Source of the DNA: Bacteroidota bacterium
Lineage (GTDB): Bacteria > Bacteroidota > Bacteroidia > Bacteroidales > JAKIYJ01
NCBI GenBank assembly: GCA_022708585.1
Contig: JAKIYJ010000004.1
Span: 1 to 22,336 of the forward strand
Reading direction: 5' to 3'
Length of the DNA stretch: 22,336 bases
Below, piece by piece: positions 16,369 to 22,270 of this stretch (positions are counted from its first letter, which is position 1; each line of letters opens with the position of its first letter). The notes beneath the pieces are model-generated. The model saw only the letters and a list, made by a program, of their open reading frames with translations, made no database searches and had not been told where the DNA came from. Position numbers and translations under genes: made by a program.

Positions 16369-16815
16369 ATGCTTTCTAAAAAAGTACAATATGCAGTTGT
16401 AGCTCTTACCAAACTGGCAAGGGAATATGATAAGGGTCCTGTTTTGATAAGAGATATCGCTTTGCAACAAAAGATACCAAAAAAATTTTTAGAAGTAATA
16501 CTTTTAGAGTTAAAAAATTCAGGTTATCTGGGGAGCAAAAAAGGGAAGGGAGGTGGATATTATTTAATCAAGCATCCTTCTGAAATTAATTTAGCTGATA
16601 TTATACGACTTTTTGATGGAGCTATTGCGTTACTTCCCTGTGCTACTTTTAAATATTATGAATCCTGTCCTTTTCATAAAAATGAAAATACCTGTGGTTT
16701 CAGAAGTATTATTAAGGAAGTAAGAAATCAGACTGTGAAAATTCTAAAAAATAATACTCTGGAAGATATTTTAAAAAAGGAAGATGAGTTGATTAAAAAA
16801 AATAATCCCTTATAA
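16369..16815 (+). CDS. Rrf2-family transcriptional regulator, possibly iron-sulfur sensing
   Basis: A 148-residue protein. The N-terminal winged helix-turn-helix (about 1-75: KKVQYAVVALTKLAREY, then IPKKFLEVILLELKNSGYL and KKGKGGGYYL) is the Rrf2 DNA-binding domain. Three cysteines, C91, C100 and C109, follow in the region where IscR and NsrR hold their Fe-S cluster, but the spacing is C-x8-C-x8-C, wider than in IscR. An oxidised-cysteine or Fe-S sensor is therefore plausible but unproven. No isc, suf or cys genes are adjacent; the neighbours are a DUF4831-like lipoprotein (divergent) and a TonB transducer (convergent). A MITE ends 24 nt upstream and may have altered its leader or promoter. 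Confidence 0.88.
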   Translation: MLSKKVQYAVVALTKLAREYDKGPVLIRDIALQQKIPKKFLEVILLELKNSGYLGSKKGKGGGYYLIKHPSEINLADIIRLFDGAIALLPCATFKYYESCPFHKNENTCGFRSIIKEVRNQTVKILKNNTLEDILKKEDELIKKNNPL

Positions 16816-16835
16816 AATTATTTTTTATATGCCTT

Positions 16836-16852
16836 AATAAGTTATACTTATT
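16836..16852. terminator. Weak bidirectional hairpin between convergent genes
   Basis: AATAAGT and ACTTATT form a perfect 7-bp stem with a TAT loop, centred between the Rrf2 regulator and tonB stops. There is only a short T-rich tail, so termination is possible but weak. Confidence 0.3.
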
Positions 16853-16887
16853 CTAATAATTTTGAAAAATCATCTAAAAATTAAAAC

Positions 16888-17571
16888 TTATTGAAGTACA
16901 AAATTTATAGGCATATTAAATTGTACTCTAACAGCTTGCCCTCTTTGTTTGCCTGGTTTCCATTTAGGCATTGCCTTAACAACTCTTATTGCTTCTTCAC
17001 CACAACCGCCACCAATATCTCTTAGTAATCGGACATTAGATATACTGCCATCCTTTTCAACTACAAAGGTAATGAATACTTTCCCTTCTATGCCATTTTC
17101 TTTGGCAATTTGGGGATATTTTATATTTTCAGTAATAAATTTTATTCTTGCTTCCTCACCACCAGGAAATTCTGGCTGTTCTTCAACAATAGTAAAAATT
17201 TCTTCTTCTTGAACAGTTTGTTCTTCTTTTTCAACAACAGGAGGTACATAAGTATTAACTTCTGTTGATTGATCTGCTTCAGTATTAACCAGAATATCGT
17301 CTTCTATAATAACATTGTCTTCAACTATGTTAATAAGAGTTGTGGGAACTTCAGATTTAGGCGGAGGTGGAGCTTCTTCCCTTTTTGTTATCTGTACAAT
17401 TTCTTCTTCAAAATTACTAATTGTCTGATTAGTTTTAGTTTTTCCCGCTTTTTCGTATGTTTTCCATTCAAAAGCCATTAAACAAACAGCAAGTGCAATA
17501 ACCAACCCTATTTCAAAAAAAACACCGCACCAACTGTCAATATCAACTTTTTTTGATTTTCTTTCTTCCAT
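16888..17571 (-). CDS. TonB-family energy transducer
   Basis: A 227-residue protein. A short cytoplasmic start (1-14) is followed by one transmembrane anchor (about 15-34, GVFFEIGLVIALAVCLMAF). A periplasmic linker rich in Pro, Glu and Val (about 45-130, with EEAPPPPKSEVP) follows. The conserved EQPEFPGGEEARIKF (131-145) leads into a TonB C-terminal domain (about 145-227: KYPQIAKENGIEGKVFITFV, and KWKPGKQRGQAVRV). It would couple ExbB/ExbD proton-motive energy to outer-membrane receptors, possibly the one at 1807-4158, though several TonB proteins per genome are normal in this phylum. No exbBD genes are adjacent. A TAATTTTG box lies 31 nt upstream. Confidence 0.92.
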   Translation of the reverse strand: MEERKSKKVDIDSWCGVFFEIGLVIALAVCLMAFEWKTYEKAGKTKTNQTISNFEEEIVQITKREEAPPPPKSEVPTTLINIVEDNVIIEDDILVNTEADQSTEVNTYVPPVVEKEEQTVQEEEIFTIVEEQPEFPGGEEARIKFITENIKYPQIAKENGIEGKVFITFVVEKDGSISNVRLLRDIGGGCGEEAIRVVKAMPKWKPGKQRGQAVRVQFNMPINFVLQ

Positions 17572-17602
17572 AATTTTCTAATCTTTTTAATTAATGAATG
17601 TA

Positions 17603-17610
17603 CAAAATTA
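17603..17610 (-). promoter_or_regulatory. Predicted -7 box for the TonB transducer gene
   Basis: TAATTTTG on the minus strand matches TAnnTTTG, 31 nt before the ATG at 17571. No TTTG -33 box is evident. Confidence 0.38.
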
Positions 17611-17729
17611 CATTTTATTTTTTATTTTTTCTTAAAAATATTTTTATATTATATATATTATATAACGTATAAATTATAAAAATAGTTTGCTCTATTCTAT
17701 AAAATTGTTGTAATTATGCATAATACATT

Positions 17730-17807
17730 AAGTTTATAAAGTTCATAAAGTTCATAAAGTTTGTAAAGTTTGTAAAGTTTGTAAAGTTTGTAAAGTTTAT
17801 AAAGTTA
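17730..17807. repeat. Tandem array of a 9-bp unit, about 8.7 copies
   Basis: The unit is AAGTTYRTA. Read in order: one AAGTTTATA, two AAGTTCATA, four AAGTTTGTA, one AAGTTTATA and a partial AAGTTA. There are no spacers between units. The runs of identical variants suggest growth by slippage, so copy number may vary between strains. It lies between the tonB transducer gene and the 3' end of the trmN6-like gene. Confidence 0.9.
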
Positions 17808-17894
17808 TATTGGTGTTATAAAAATAGAGAGGTTTGAGAATATTATTCCGCAGCGGTGATTTTTCTTTTCGCCATTTTCTTTGCCTGGCAGTTG

Positions 17895-17917
17895 CGTCCT
17901 CGTTACAAACGAGGACG
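17895..17917. repeat. Perfect GC-rich hairpin, REP-like
   Basis: CGTCCTCGTT (17895-17904), a 3-nt loop ACA, then AACGAGGACG (17908-17917). This 10-bp perfect stem is markedly richer in G+C than the surrounding sequence and stands within a GC-richer island. Similar CGTCCTCGTT hairpins are, as I recall, scattered between Bacteroidota genes like REP elements. There is no T-run, so it is not a typical terminator. It lies 30 nt past the stop codon of the trmN6-like gene. Confidence 0.6.
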
Positions 17918-17946
17918 AGAAGGCGTAAATAATGAAAAGTTAAGGA

Positions 17947-18648
17947 TTAAACGTAAAAATCATAGATTATTTTTTTATATTTGTCTGAATATTGACCATT
18001 TTTATCATAAATACTTATATATTCTTTTTCAATATTTTTTCTTTCAAAACCAAAAGACATAAAAATTCTCTTGGGTTTATTATTAATTTTTGTATATATT
18101 AAGATTTCGCTATTTAAATATAAACCTGATATAAGAGCCTTATGTCTGAAATTTTCACTTTCAGAACAGGGTAAAACAACATGAAAAATGCCTGTATTTG
18201 ACAGTAATTTATTTACACCGGCAACTATTGTTTCATATTCGAGGGTTTCTCTGTGTTTCGCTGTTTTCCTTTTTGAATCCAACGGCTTTATGCAGTTATA
18301 CCATGGAGGATTACAAACTATAGTATCATACTTTTCAAAAGAAGTTTTAACATAATCTTCAAAAGAAGAATTAATTATTTGTAATCTGTTTGCCCATGGG
18401 CTATTTAAAAAATTTATTGCTGCATTATTTGCTGCTTCCCCACAAATTTCAATAGCTGTAATGGTTGCACTGCTTTTTTGAGCCAGCATAAGTGATATTA
18501 AGCCAGAGCCAGTTCCAATATCAAGAATTTTTTTTGCATTGGCAACATTAATCCATGCACCAAACAAAACACTGTCGGTGCAGACTTTCATTCCGCAATC
18601 ACTGTCATTTATTGAAAATTGTTTAAAATGAAAAATATTATCGTACAT
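17947..18648 (-). CDS. tRNA1(Val) adenine-37 N6-methyltransferase (TrmN6/YfiC-like)
   Basis: A 233-residue SAM-dependent methyltransferase. FSINDSDCGMKVCTDSVLFGAW (11-32) matches the family's N-terminal signature before the SAM site DIGTGSGLISLMLAQ (43-57). CNPPWYN (112-118) is the NPPW/NPPY motif that marks N6-adenine methylation. The length is close to that of YfiC/TrmN6, which methylates adenine-37 of tRNA-Val. It starts 9 nt after the rimM stop and so is probably translated from the same transcript. Other NPPY methyltransferases of similar size exist, so the exact target base is inferred. Confidence 0.87.
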   Translation of the reverse strand: MYDNIFHFKQFSINDSDCGMKVCTDSVLFGAWINVANAKKILDIGTGSGLISLMLAQKSSATITAIEICGEAANNAAINFLNSPWANRLQIINSSFEDYVKTSFEKYDTIVCNPPWYNCIKPLDSKRKTAKHRETLEYETIVAGVNKLLSNTGIFHVVLPCSESENFRHKALISGLYLNSEILIYTKINNKPKRIFMSFGFERKNIEKEYISIYDKNGQYSDKYKKIIYDFYV

Positions 18649-18657
18649 TTATAAATA

Positions 18658-19173
18658 TCATAAGTCAAGAAGTCCTGAGGGAGTTTGTACCAATATTTTT
18701 CTACAATTATGATTAATCTCAATAATAATATTTTTTACTGCTGGAATAAAAATTTTCTTATTATCGGATAATACACTTAACAGAGTATTGCCAGGAATAT
18801 CAACAATTTCGTAAACAGTTCCAATATATCCCTGTTCTATATCTGTAACCTCATAATTTATTAAATCATAAAGCTGAGGTAGATTTTCCGAATTATCGGG
18901 AAGGAATTTTTTAAATATATAAAAATCGTATCCGATTAAAGATTCAACGTTCCGAGGAATGTTAAGTTCATCAAATTCTACAATTATTGATTTAGAATTT
19001 CTTATTTTAATATTTTTTACATGAAATGGAACGAAACAAGCATTAATGTCGACAAATAAAAAGTGTATAGCGTCAAAATTAATATTTATTTTTGGAATAC
19101 CTATAACCAGCGCACCTTTATAATTATGCATTTTAAAGGCTTTGCCAAGATAAAAAAGAGAATTTTTATCCAT
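18658..19173 (-). CDS. rimM: 16S rRNA processing protein RimM
   Basis: A 171-residue protein of typical length. The N-terminal RimM domain (about 1-85) opens with FYLGKAFKMHNYKGALVI, where the usual GKxxKxHGxxG signature is loosely kept. A PRC-barrel-like C-terminal domain (about 95-171) carries YEVTDIEQGYIGTVYEIVDI and ends FIPAVKNIII...VQTPSGLLDL, close to the normal RimM ending. RimM binds ribosomal protein S19 and helps mature the 30S subunit head. It follows rpsP, the common order, but with a strong intrinsic terminator in the 29-nt gap. A trmN6-like gene, not trmD, follows 9 nt after its stop. Confidence 0.9.
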   Translation of the reverse strand: MDKNSLFYLGKAFKMHNYKGALVIGIPKININFDAIHFLFVDINACFVPFHVKNIKIRNSKSIIVEFDELNIPRNVESLIGYDFYIFKKFLPDNSENLPQLYDLINYEVTDIEQGYIGTVYEIVDIPGNTLLSVLSDNKKIFIPAVKNIIIEINHNCRKILVQTPSGLLDL

Positions 19174-19179
19174 AAAAAG

Positions 19180-19204
19180 ATAAAAAACCTGCTTTGTGCA
19201 GGTT
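19180..19204 (-). terminator. Intrinsic terminator between rpsP and rimM
   Basis: AACCTGC (19186-19192) and GCAGGTT (19198-19204) form a perfect 7-bp stem with a 5-nt loop. On the minus strand a TTTTTTA run follows at once. The hairpin overlaps the rpsP stop codon and the T-run ends just before the rimM start at 19173, so rimM expression must depend on readthrough or another promoter. Confidence 0.82.
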
Positions 19205-19889
19205 AATTATTGGTTTTATTTTCTTCTTGCTGTTCTGAATCTTCTTTTCTCTGTTCTGTATCGGGAGTTTCAGCTGGCTGGTCGGTAGTAGTTTCACCTG
19301 GTTGGTCGATAGTAGTTTCAGCTGGTTGGTCAATAGTAGTTTCAGCTGGCTGGTTGATAGTAGTTTCAACAGTTTGTTCTGTTAATTCTTCATTTTTTGA
19401 AGTTTCTGTTTCATTATTCAGATTTTCTATTTTAGCTCTTTTTTCAGCGATTATTTTAGCTTTTGCTTCATTGATTTTTAGTTCTTCTTCTATTCTTTTT
19501 TTATTAAGTTCTTTTATTTTCTGTTGATGTTCATTAGCAGAAGTTTTTATTTTATTTTCTTTTTCTTTAAGCCAGTTTTGAAATTTGGCTTCAGCCTGGT
19601 CTATTGTAAGTGCTCCTTTATTTACACCCTTCAAAAGGTGATTTTTATAGATAACTCCCTTATATGAAAGTATAGCACGTGTTGTGTCGGTTGGTTGAGC
19701 CCCGTGTTGCAGCCAATATAATGCTCTATCAAAATTTAATTCAATACTGGCAGGTTTAGTAAGTGGATTGTAAGTACCAATTTTTTCAATAAATTTTCCA
19801 TCACGAGGTGCGCGACCATCGGCAATTACAATATGATAAAAGGGTTGCCCTTTTTTACCATAGCGTTGTAATCTAATTTTCGTTGGCAT
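19203..19889 (-). CDS. rpsP: Ribosomal protein S16 (bS16) with an extended, repeat-bearing C-terminal tail
   Basis: A 228-residue protein. Residues 1-82 are the S16 fold: KIRLQRYGKKGQPFYHIVIA, GRAPRDGKFIEKIGTYNP and RALYWLQHGAQPTDTTRAIL are family hallmarks. This small-subunit protein is needed for 30S assembly. Many bacterial S16 proteins stop near residue 80-90. Bacteroidota forms often carry a charged tail, seen here as a helical, coiled-coil-like region (about 95-165) followed by a Thr/Gln/Glu/Pro-rich end. That end holds four 8-residue repeats of TTIDQPAE type (176-207), encoded by four 24-bp direct repeats. The ATG at 19889 is the natural start. A terminator overlaps the stop codon. Confidence 0.95.
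   Translation of the reverse strand: MPTKIRLQRYGKKGQPFYHIVIADGRAPRDGKFIEKIGTYNPLTKPASIELNFDRALYWLQHGAQPTDTTRAILSYKGVIYKNHLLKGVNKGALTIDQAEAKFQNWLKEKENKIKTSANEHQQKIKELNKKRIEEELKINEAKAKIIAEKRAKIENLNNETETSKNEELTEQTVETTINQPAETTIDQPAETTIDQPGETTTDQPAETPDTEQRKEDSEQQEENKTNN
19272..19367. repeat. Four 24-bp in-frame direct repeats inside rpsP
   Basis: Four adjacent 24-bp units start at 19272, 19296, 19320 and 19344. They differ by only a few bases and encode TTINQPAE, TTIDQPAE, TTIDQPGE and TTTDQPAE on the minus strand. Because the unit is a multiple of three, slippage changes tail length without breaking the frame. Confidence 0.9.
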
Positions 19890-20158
19890 ATTGTAAGTAT
19901 ATTTTAAATATTTATAAAATTTTTTGCAAATATCTTAATTTTTTTAATACGAAACTAATACTTGTTTACTGATTTATAAAAAATAATAAAAATGACAAAT
20001 CATATATGATTTAATAATTAGTTGCCCATAATGATAATGCAAAAACAAATTTCAAAAATTAAAATAAAACAGATAAAAAGTCCTAAATTCAAAAAGAGAG
20101 TTCATATTTAACTCAAAAAACGGTCAAAGTTATTCAAACAAGTTTAATTTGTGAATAT

Positions 20159-20256
20159 GAATCCACTTAGAAAAATCTATAAATCAAATTATAATTAAAT
20201 TTATCTATATTTTTAATTAATTTATCTACTAAATCAATTATTTTATCAAAAAATTT
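20159..20256. mobile_element. MITE-like repeat, copy C, inverted and decayed at one end
   Basis: It starts GAATCCACTTAGAAAAATCT, corresponding to the right end of copies A and B read on the other strand, so it is inverted relative to them. TTAAATTTATCTATATTTTT and the next segments match copy B with only scattered differences and a short deletion. Similarity fades after the TTTTATCAAAAAAT segment near 20254, and neither the expected left terminus nor a 6-bp flanking repeat is recognisable. Confidence 0.72.
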
Positions 20257-20277
20257 ATGCACTTTTCTTTGTATAGC

Positions 20278-20302
20278 AGGCAAAGAAAAAATTTTTTTGC
20301 CT
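20278..20302. repeat. AT-cored inverted repeat
   Basis: AGGCAAAG followed by a run of A, then a run of T and TTTGCCT, gives a nearly perfect hairpin about 190 nt past the pyrG stop. No T-run follows outside the stem on either strand. It may be a structural remnant beside MITE copy C. Confidence 0.4.
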
Positions 20303-20494
20303 ACACTTGTTTTATAACAAATCATTTCCAAAGCGGATTTAAAAACACATTATGGCATTTGTGTTATAATAGTTAAATATAATAATATATTAAAAATTTG
20401 TTAATTATGATTTTAACTGTTTTTATTGCAACATCTTTATTGAATAGAGCCTATTTTTTTCAAAGAAACAACCAAAATAATCGAATTAGGGTTT

Positions 20495-22123
20495 TTAAAG
20501 AGTTTTATTGCACAATTGATTTTCCTTATGATTTATGGCAGATTTAATAAAACTTACAAATAAAGGGTGCGGTTTTGCAACTGTGCTTTTATATTCAGGA
20601 TGAAACTGTACACCTATAAACCATGGGTGTTCAGTTATTTCTATAATTTCTACAAGATTTTCAACTGGATTAATACCACAAGGTATCATATCTTTTTTTT
20701 CGAATTCGTTCAAATATTTATTGTTAAATTCATATCTATGTCTATGTCTTTCGTATATTAAATCACTACCATATATTTTATAAGCTTTGGTATCAGTTTT
20801 AATTTCACATGGATAGGCCCCGAGCCGCATAGTACCACCCAGACCGGCAGTTTTTTTCTGTTCTTCCATAATATCAATAACTGGATAAGCAGTTTCAGGG
20901 TCAAATTCTGTCGAATGTGCATTTTTATACCCTAAAACATTTCTTGCAAATTCGATAACAGCACATTGCATACCCAGACAAATACCAAAGAAAGGAATTT
21001 TATTTTCTCTTGCGTATTTTATTGCATCAATTTTTCCTTCAATGCCTCTTGGTCCGAATCCAGGAGCTACCAGTATCCCATGTAATTTGCTCAATTTTTC
21101 ATCAACATTGTTCGGATTTATGCTTTCAGAATGAATCATTTTCAAATCGACCTTGCAATCATTAGCCACCCCACCATGAATAAATGCTTCAGTAATAGAT
21201 TTATATGAATCTTTTAATTCAACATATTTTCCTATTAATCCTATTGTTACTTCTTTTTGAGGATTTTTAAGTTTTTGCAGAAATTCTTCCCAAAGTTGTA
21301 ATTGAGGAGGGTTAGAAGTATCCATGTTCATTTTACGAAGTACAACTTCATCTAACTTTTCTTCTTTCATCAAAATAGGAACATTATAGATTGATTCACT
21401 GTCAATACTTTCGATTACCGATTCTCTGTCAACATTACAAAACAAAGCCAGTTTATCTCGTAAACTATCGTTTAAATGTTTTTCGCTACGGCAAACAAGT
21501 ATATCTGGTTGTACTCCCAATTCAAGTAAAGCCTTGACAGAATGTTGTGTCGGTTTGGTTTTCAATTCTCCTGCTGCTTTAAGGTAAGGTATAAGAGTTA
21601 AATGAATTACCAGACAGTTTTTACCAAGTTCCCACTTCATCTGTCGCACGGCTTCAATATAAGGTAATGATTCAATATCACCAACTGTTCCACCTATTTC
21701 AGTGATAATAAAATCATACTTATTATCTGAACCTAATATTTTAATACGATATTTTATTTCATCAGTAATATGAGGAATAACCTGAACTGTTTCACCAAGA
21801 TAATCACCTCTTCTTTCTTTTTCAATAACATTGAGATAAATACGCCCTGTGGTAATATTATTTGCCTGTGAAGTTGGCATATTAAGAAAACGTTCATAAT
21901 GCCCAAGGTCTAAATCTGTTTCAGATCCATCATCTGTAACATAACATTCTCCATGTTCATAGGGATTTAATGTACCGGGATCAATATTAATATAAGGATC
22001 CAGTTTTTGAATAGTAACTGAATAATTACGCGATTGTATCAATTTGGCCAGAGAAGCAGATATTATTCCTTTGCCTAATGAAGAAGTAACTCCTCCAGTA
22101 ACAAAAATATATTTAGTTGACAT
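20495..22123 (-). CDS. pyrG: CTP synthase
   Basis: A 542-residue full-length CTP synthase, converting UTP to CTP with ATP and glutamine in the cytoplasm. The synthetase domain (1-270) begins KYIFVTGGVTSSLGKG with the ATP-binding loop (about 10-19) and contains DPYINIDPGTLNPYEHGECY (42-61) and TEIGGTVGDIES (141-152). The glutamine amidotransferase domain (about 290-530) has the oxyanion-loop GFGPRGIEGK (355-364), the nucleophile C382 in GICLGMQ, and the His-Glu pair in FHPEYKS near the C-terminus. All key residues are present. It is transcribed alone here. A predicted promoter with both -33 and -7 boxes lies about 116 nt upstream, and a 14-bp inverted repeat lies in the leader between them. 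Confidence 0.97.
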   Translation of the reverse strand: MSTKYIFVTGGVTSSLGKGIISASLAKLIQSRNYSVTIQKLDPYINIDPGTLNPYEHGECYVTDDGSETDLDLGHYERFLNMPTSQANNITTGRIYLNVIEKERRGDYLGETVQVIPHITDEIKYRIKILGSDNKYDFIITEIGGTVGDIESLPYIEAVRQMKWELGKNCLVIHLTLIPYLKAAGELKTKPTQHSVKALLELGVQPDILVCRSEKHLNDSLRDKLALFCNVDRESVIESIDSESIYNVPILMKEEKLDEVVLRKMNMDTSNPPQLQLWEEFLQKLKNPQKEVTIGLIGKYVELKDSYKSITEAFIHGGVANDCKVDLKMIHSESINPNNVDEKLSKLHGILVAPGFGPRGIEGKIDAIKYARENKIPFFGICLGMQCAVIEFARNVLGYKNAHSTEFDPETAYPVIDIMEEQKKTAGLGGTMRLGAYPCEIKTDTKAYKIYGSDLIYERHRHRYEFNNKYLNEFEKKDMIPCGINPVENLVEIIEITEHPWFIGVQFHPEYKSTVAKPHPLFVSFIKSAINHKENQLCNKTL

Positions 22124-22150
22124 AATATATAAAATATTTACCCTGTTAAA

Positions 22151-22207
22151 TACGATTTGAGCGATAAAGATTTATTAGAAGTAAGAAGTTAATTCGCTCA
22201 AATCGTA
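22151..22207 (-). promoter_or_regulatory. 14-bp perfect inverted repeat in the predicted pyrG leader
   Basis: TACGATTTGAGCGA (22151-22164) and TCGCTCAAATCGTA (22194-22207) are exact reverse complements separated by 29 nt. It ends 27 nt before the pyrG start and lies downstream of the predicted promoter at 22239-22270, so it would fold in the mRNA leader. No U-run follows it. Alternatives are an operator for a dimeric regulator or a short mobile palindrome. Confidence 0.55.
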
Positions 22208-22238
22208 ATTTCAAATTTTTAATAATGTAAGAAGGCAA

Positions 22239-22270
22239 CAAAATTAATCACAAAATTAAATAATTTCAAA
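22239..22270 (-). promoter_or_regulatory. Predicted Bacteroidota-type promoter for pyrG
   Basis: On the minus strand, TTTG (22267-22270) is followed after 20 nt by TAATTTTG (22239-22246). Both boxes and the spacing fit the -33/-7 consensus of Bacteroidota sigma factors. This is the best promoter match in the window. A second TAATTTTG at 22251-22258 is an alternative. Confidence 0.5.

Larger units (their letters stand above)
17572..17946. other. Gene-free stretch holding a tandem repeat and a hairpin
   Basis: About 375 bp with no convincing gene. It holds the tonB upstream region, the 9-bp tandem array (17730-17807) and a GC-richer island (about 17845-17935) with a perfect inverted repeat. 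The short open frame reading through this island overlaps the trmN6-like gene and looks like chance. Confidence 0.6.
19890..20494. other. Gene-free stretch between pyrG and rpsP
   Basis: About 600 bp, AT-rich, with no convincing gene on either strand. It contains the rpsP upstream region (a GATATTTG near 19927 is one mismatch from TAnnTTTG), the decayed MITE copy C (20159-20256), and a hairpin AGGCAAA...TTTGCCT at 20278-20302 with a long A/T inner stem. I see no clear terminator directly after pyrG and no tRNA. Confidence 0.6.

Noticed and set aside
17730..17807. Possible CRISPR array
   Set aside because: The units are 9 bp and directly adjacent with no spacers, and there are no cas genes nearby.
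17856..18062. Plus-strand open frame of 68 codons (starts MIFLFAIFFAWQLRPRYKRG)
   Set aside because: It runs through the REP-like hairpin and then over the 3' end of the trmN6-like gene on the opposite strand. The composition looks like translated repeat, and no family is recognisable.
19210..19527. Plus-strand open frame antisense to rpsP with repeats of SAGWSIVV type
   Set aside because: It is the mirror image of the 24-bp repeats in the rpsP tail. The S16 reading on the minus strand is certain.
19890..20494. tRNA or small structured RNA gene in the 600 bp gap
   Set aside because: I found no cloverleaf, no TTCRA-type loop and no GC-rich structure; the sequence is AT-rich and partly MITE-derived.
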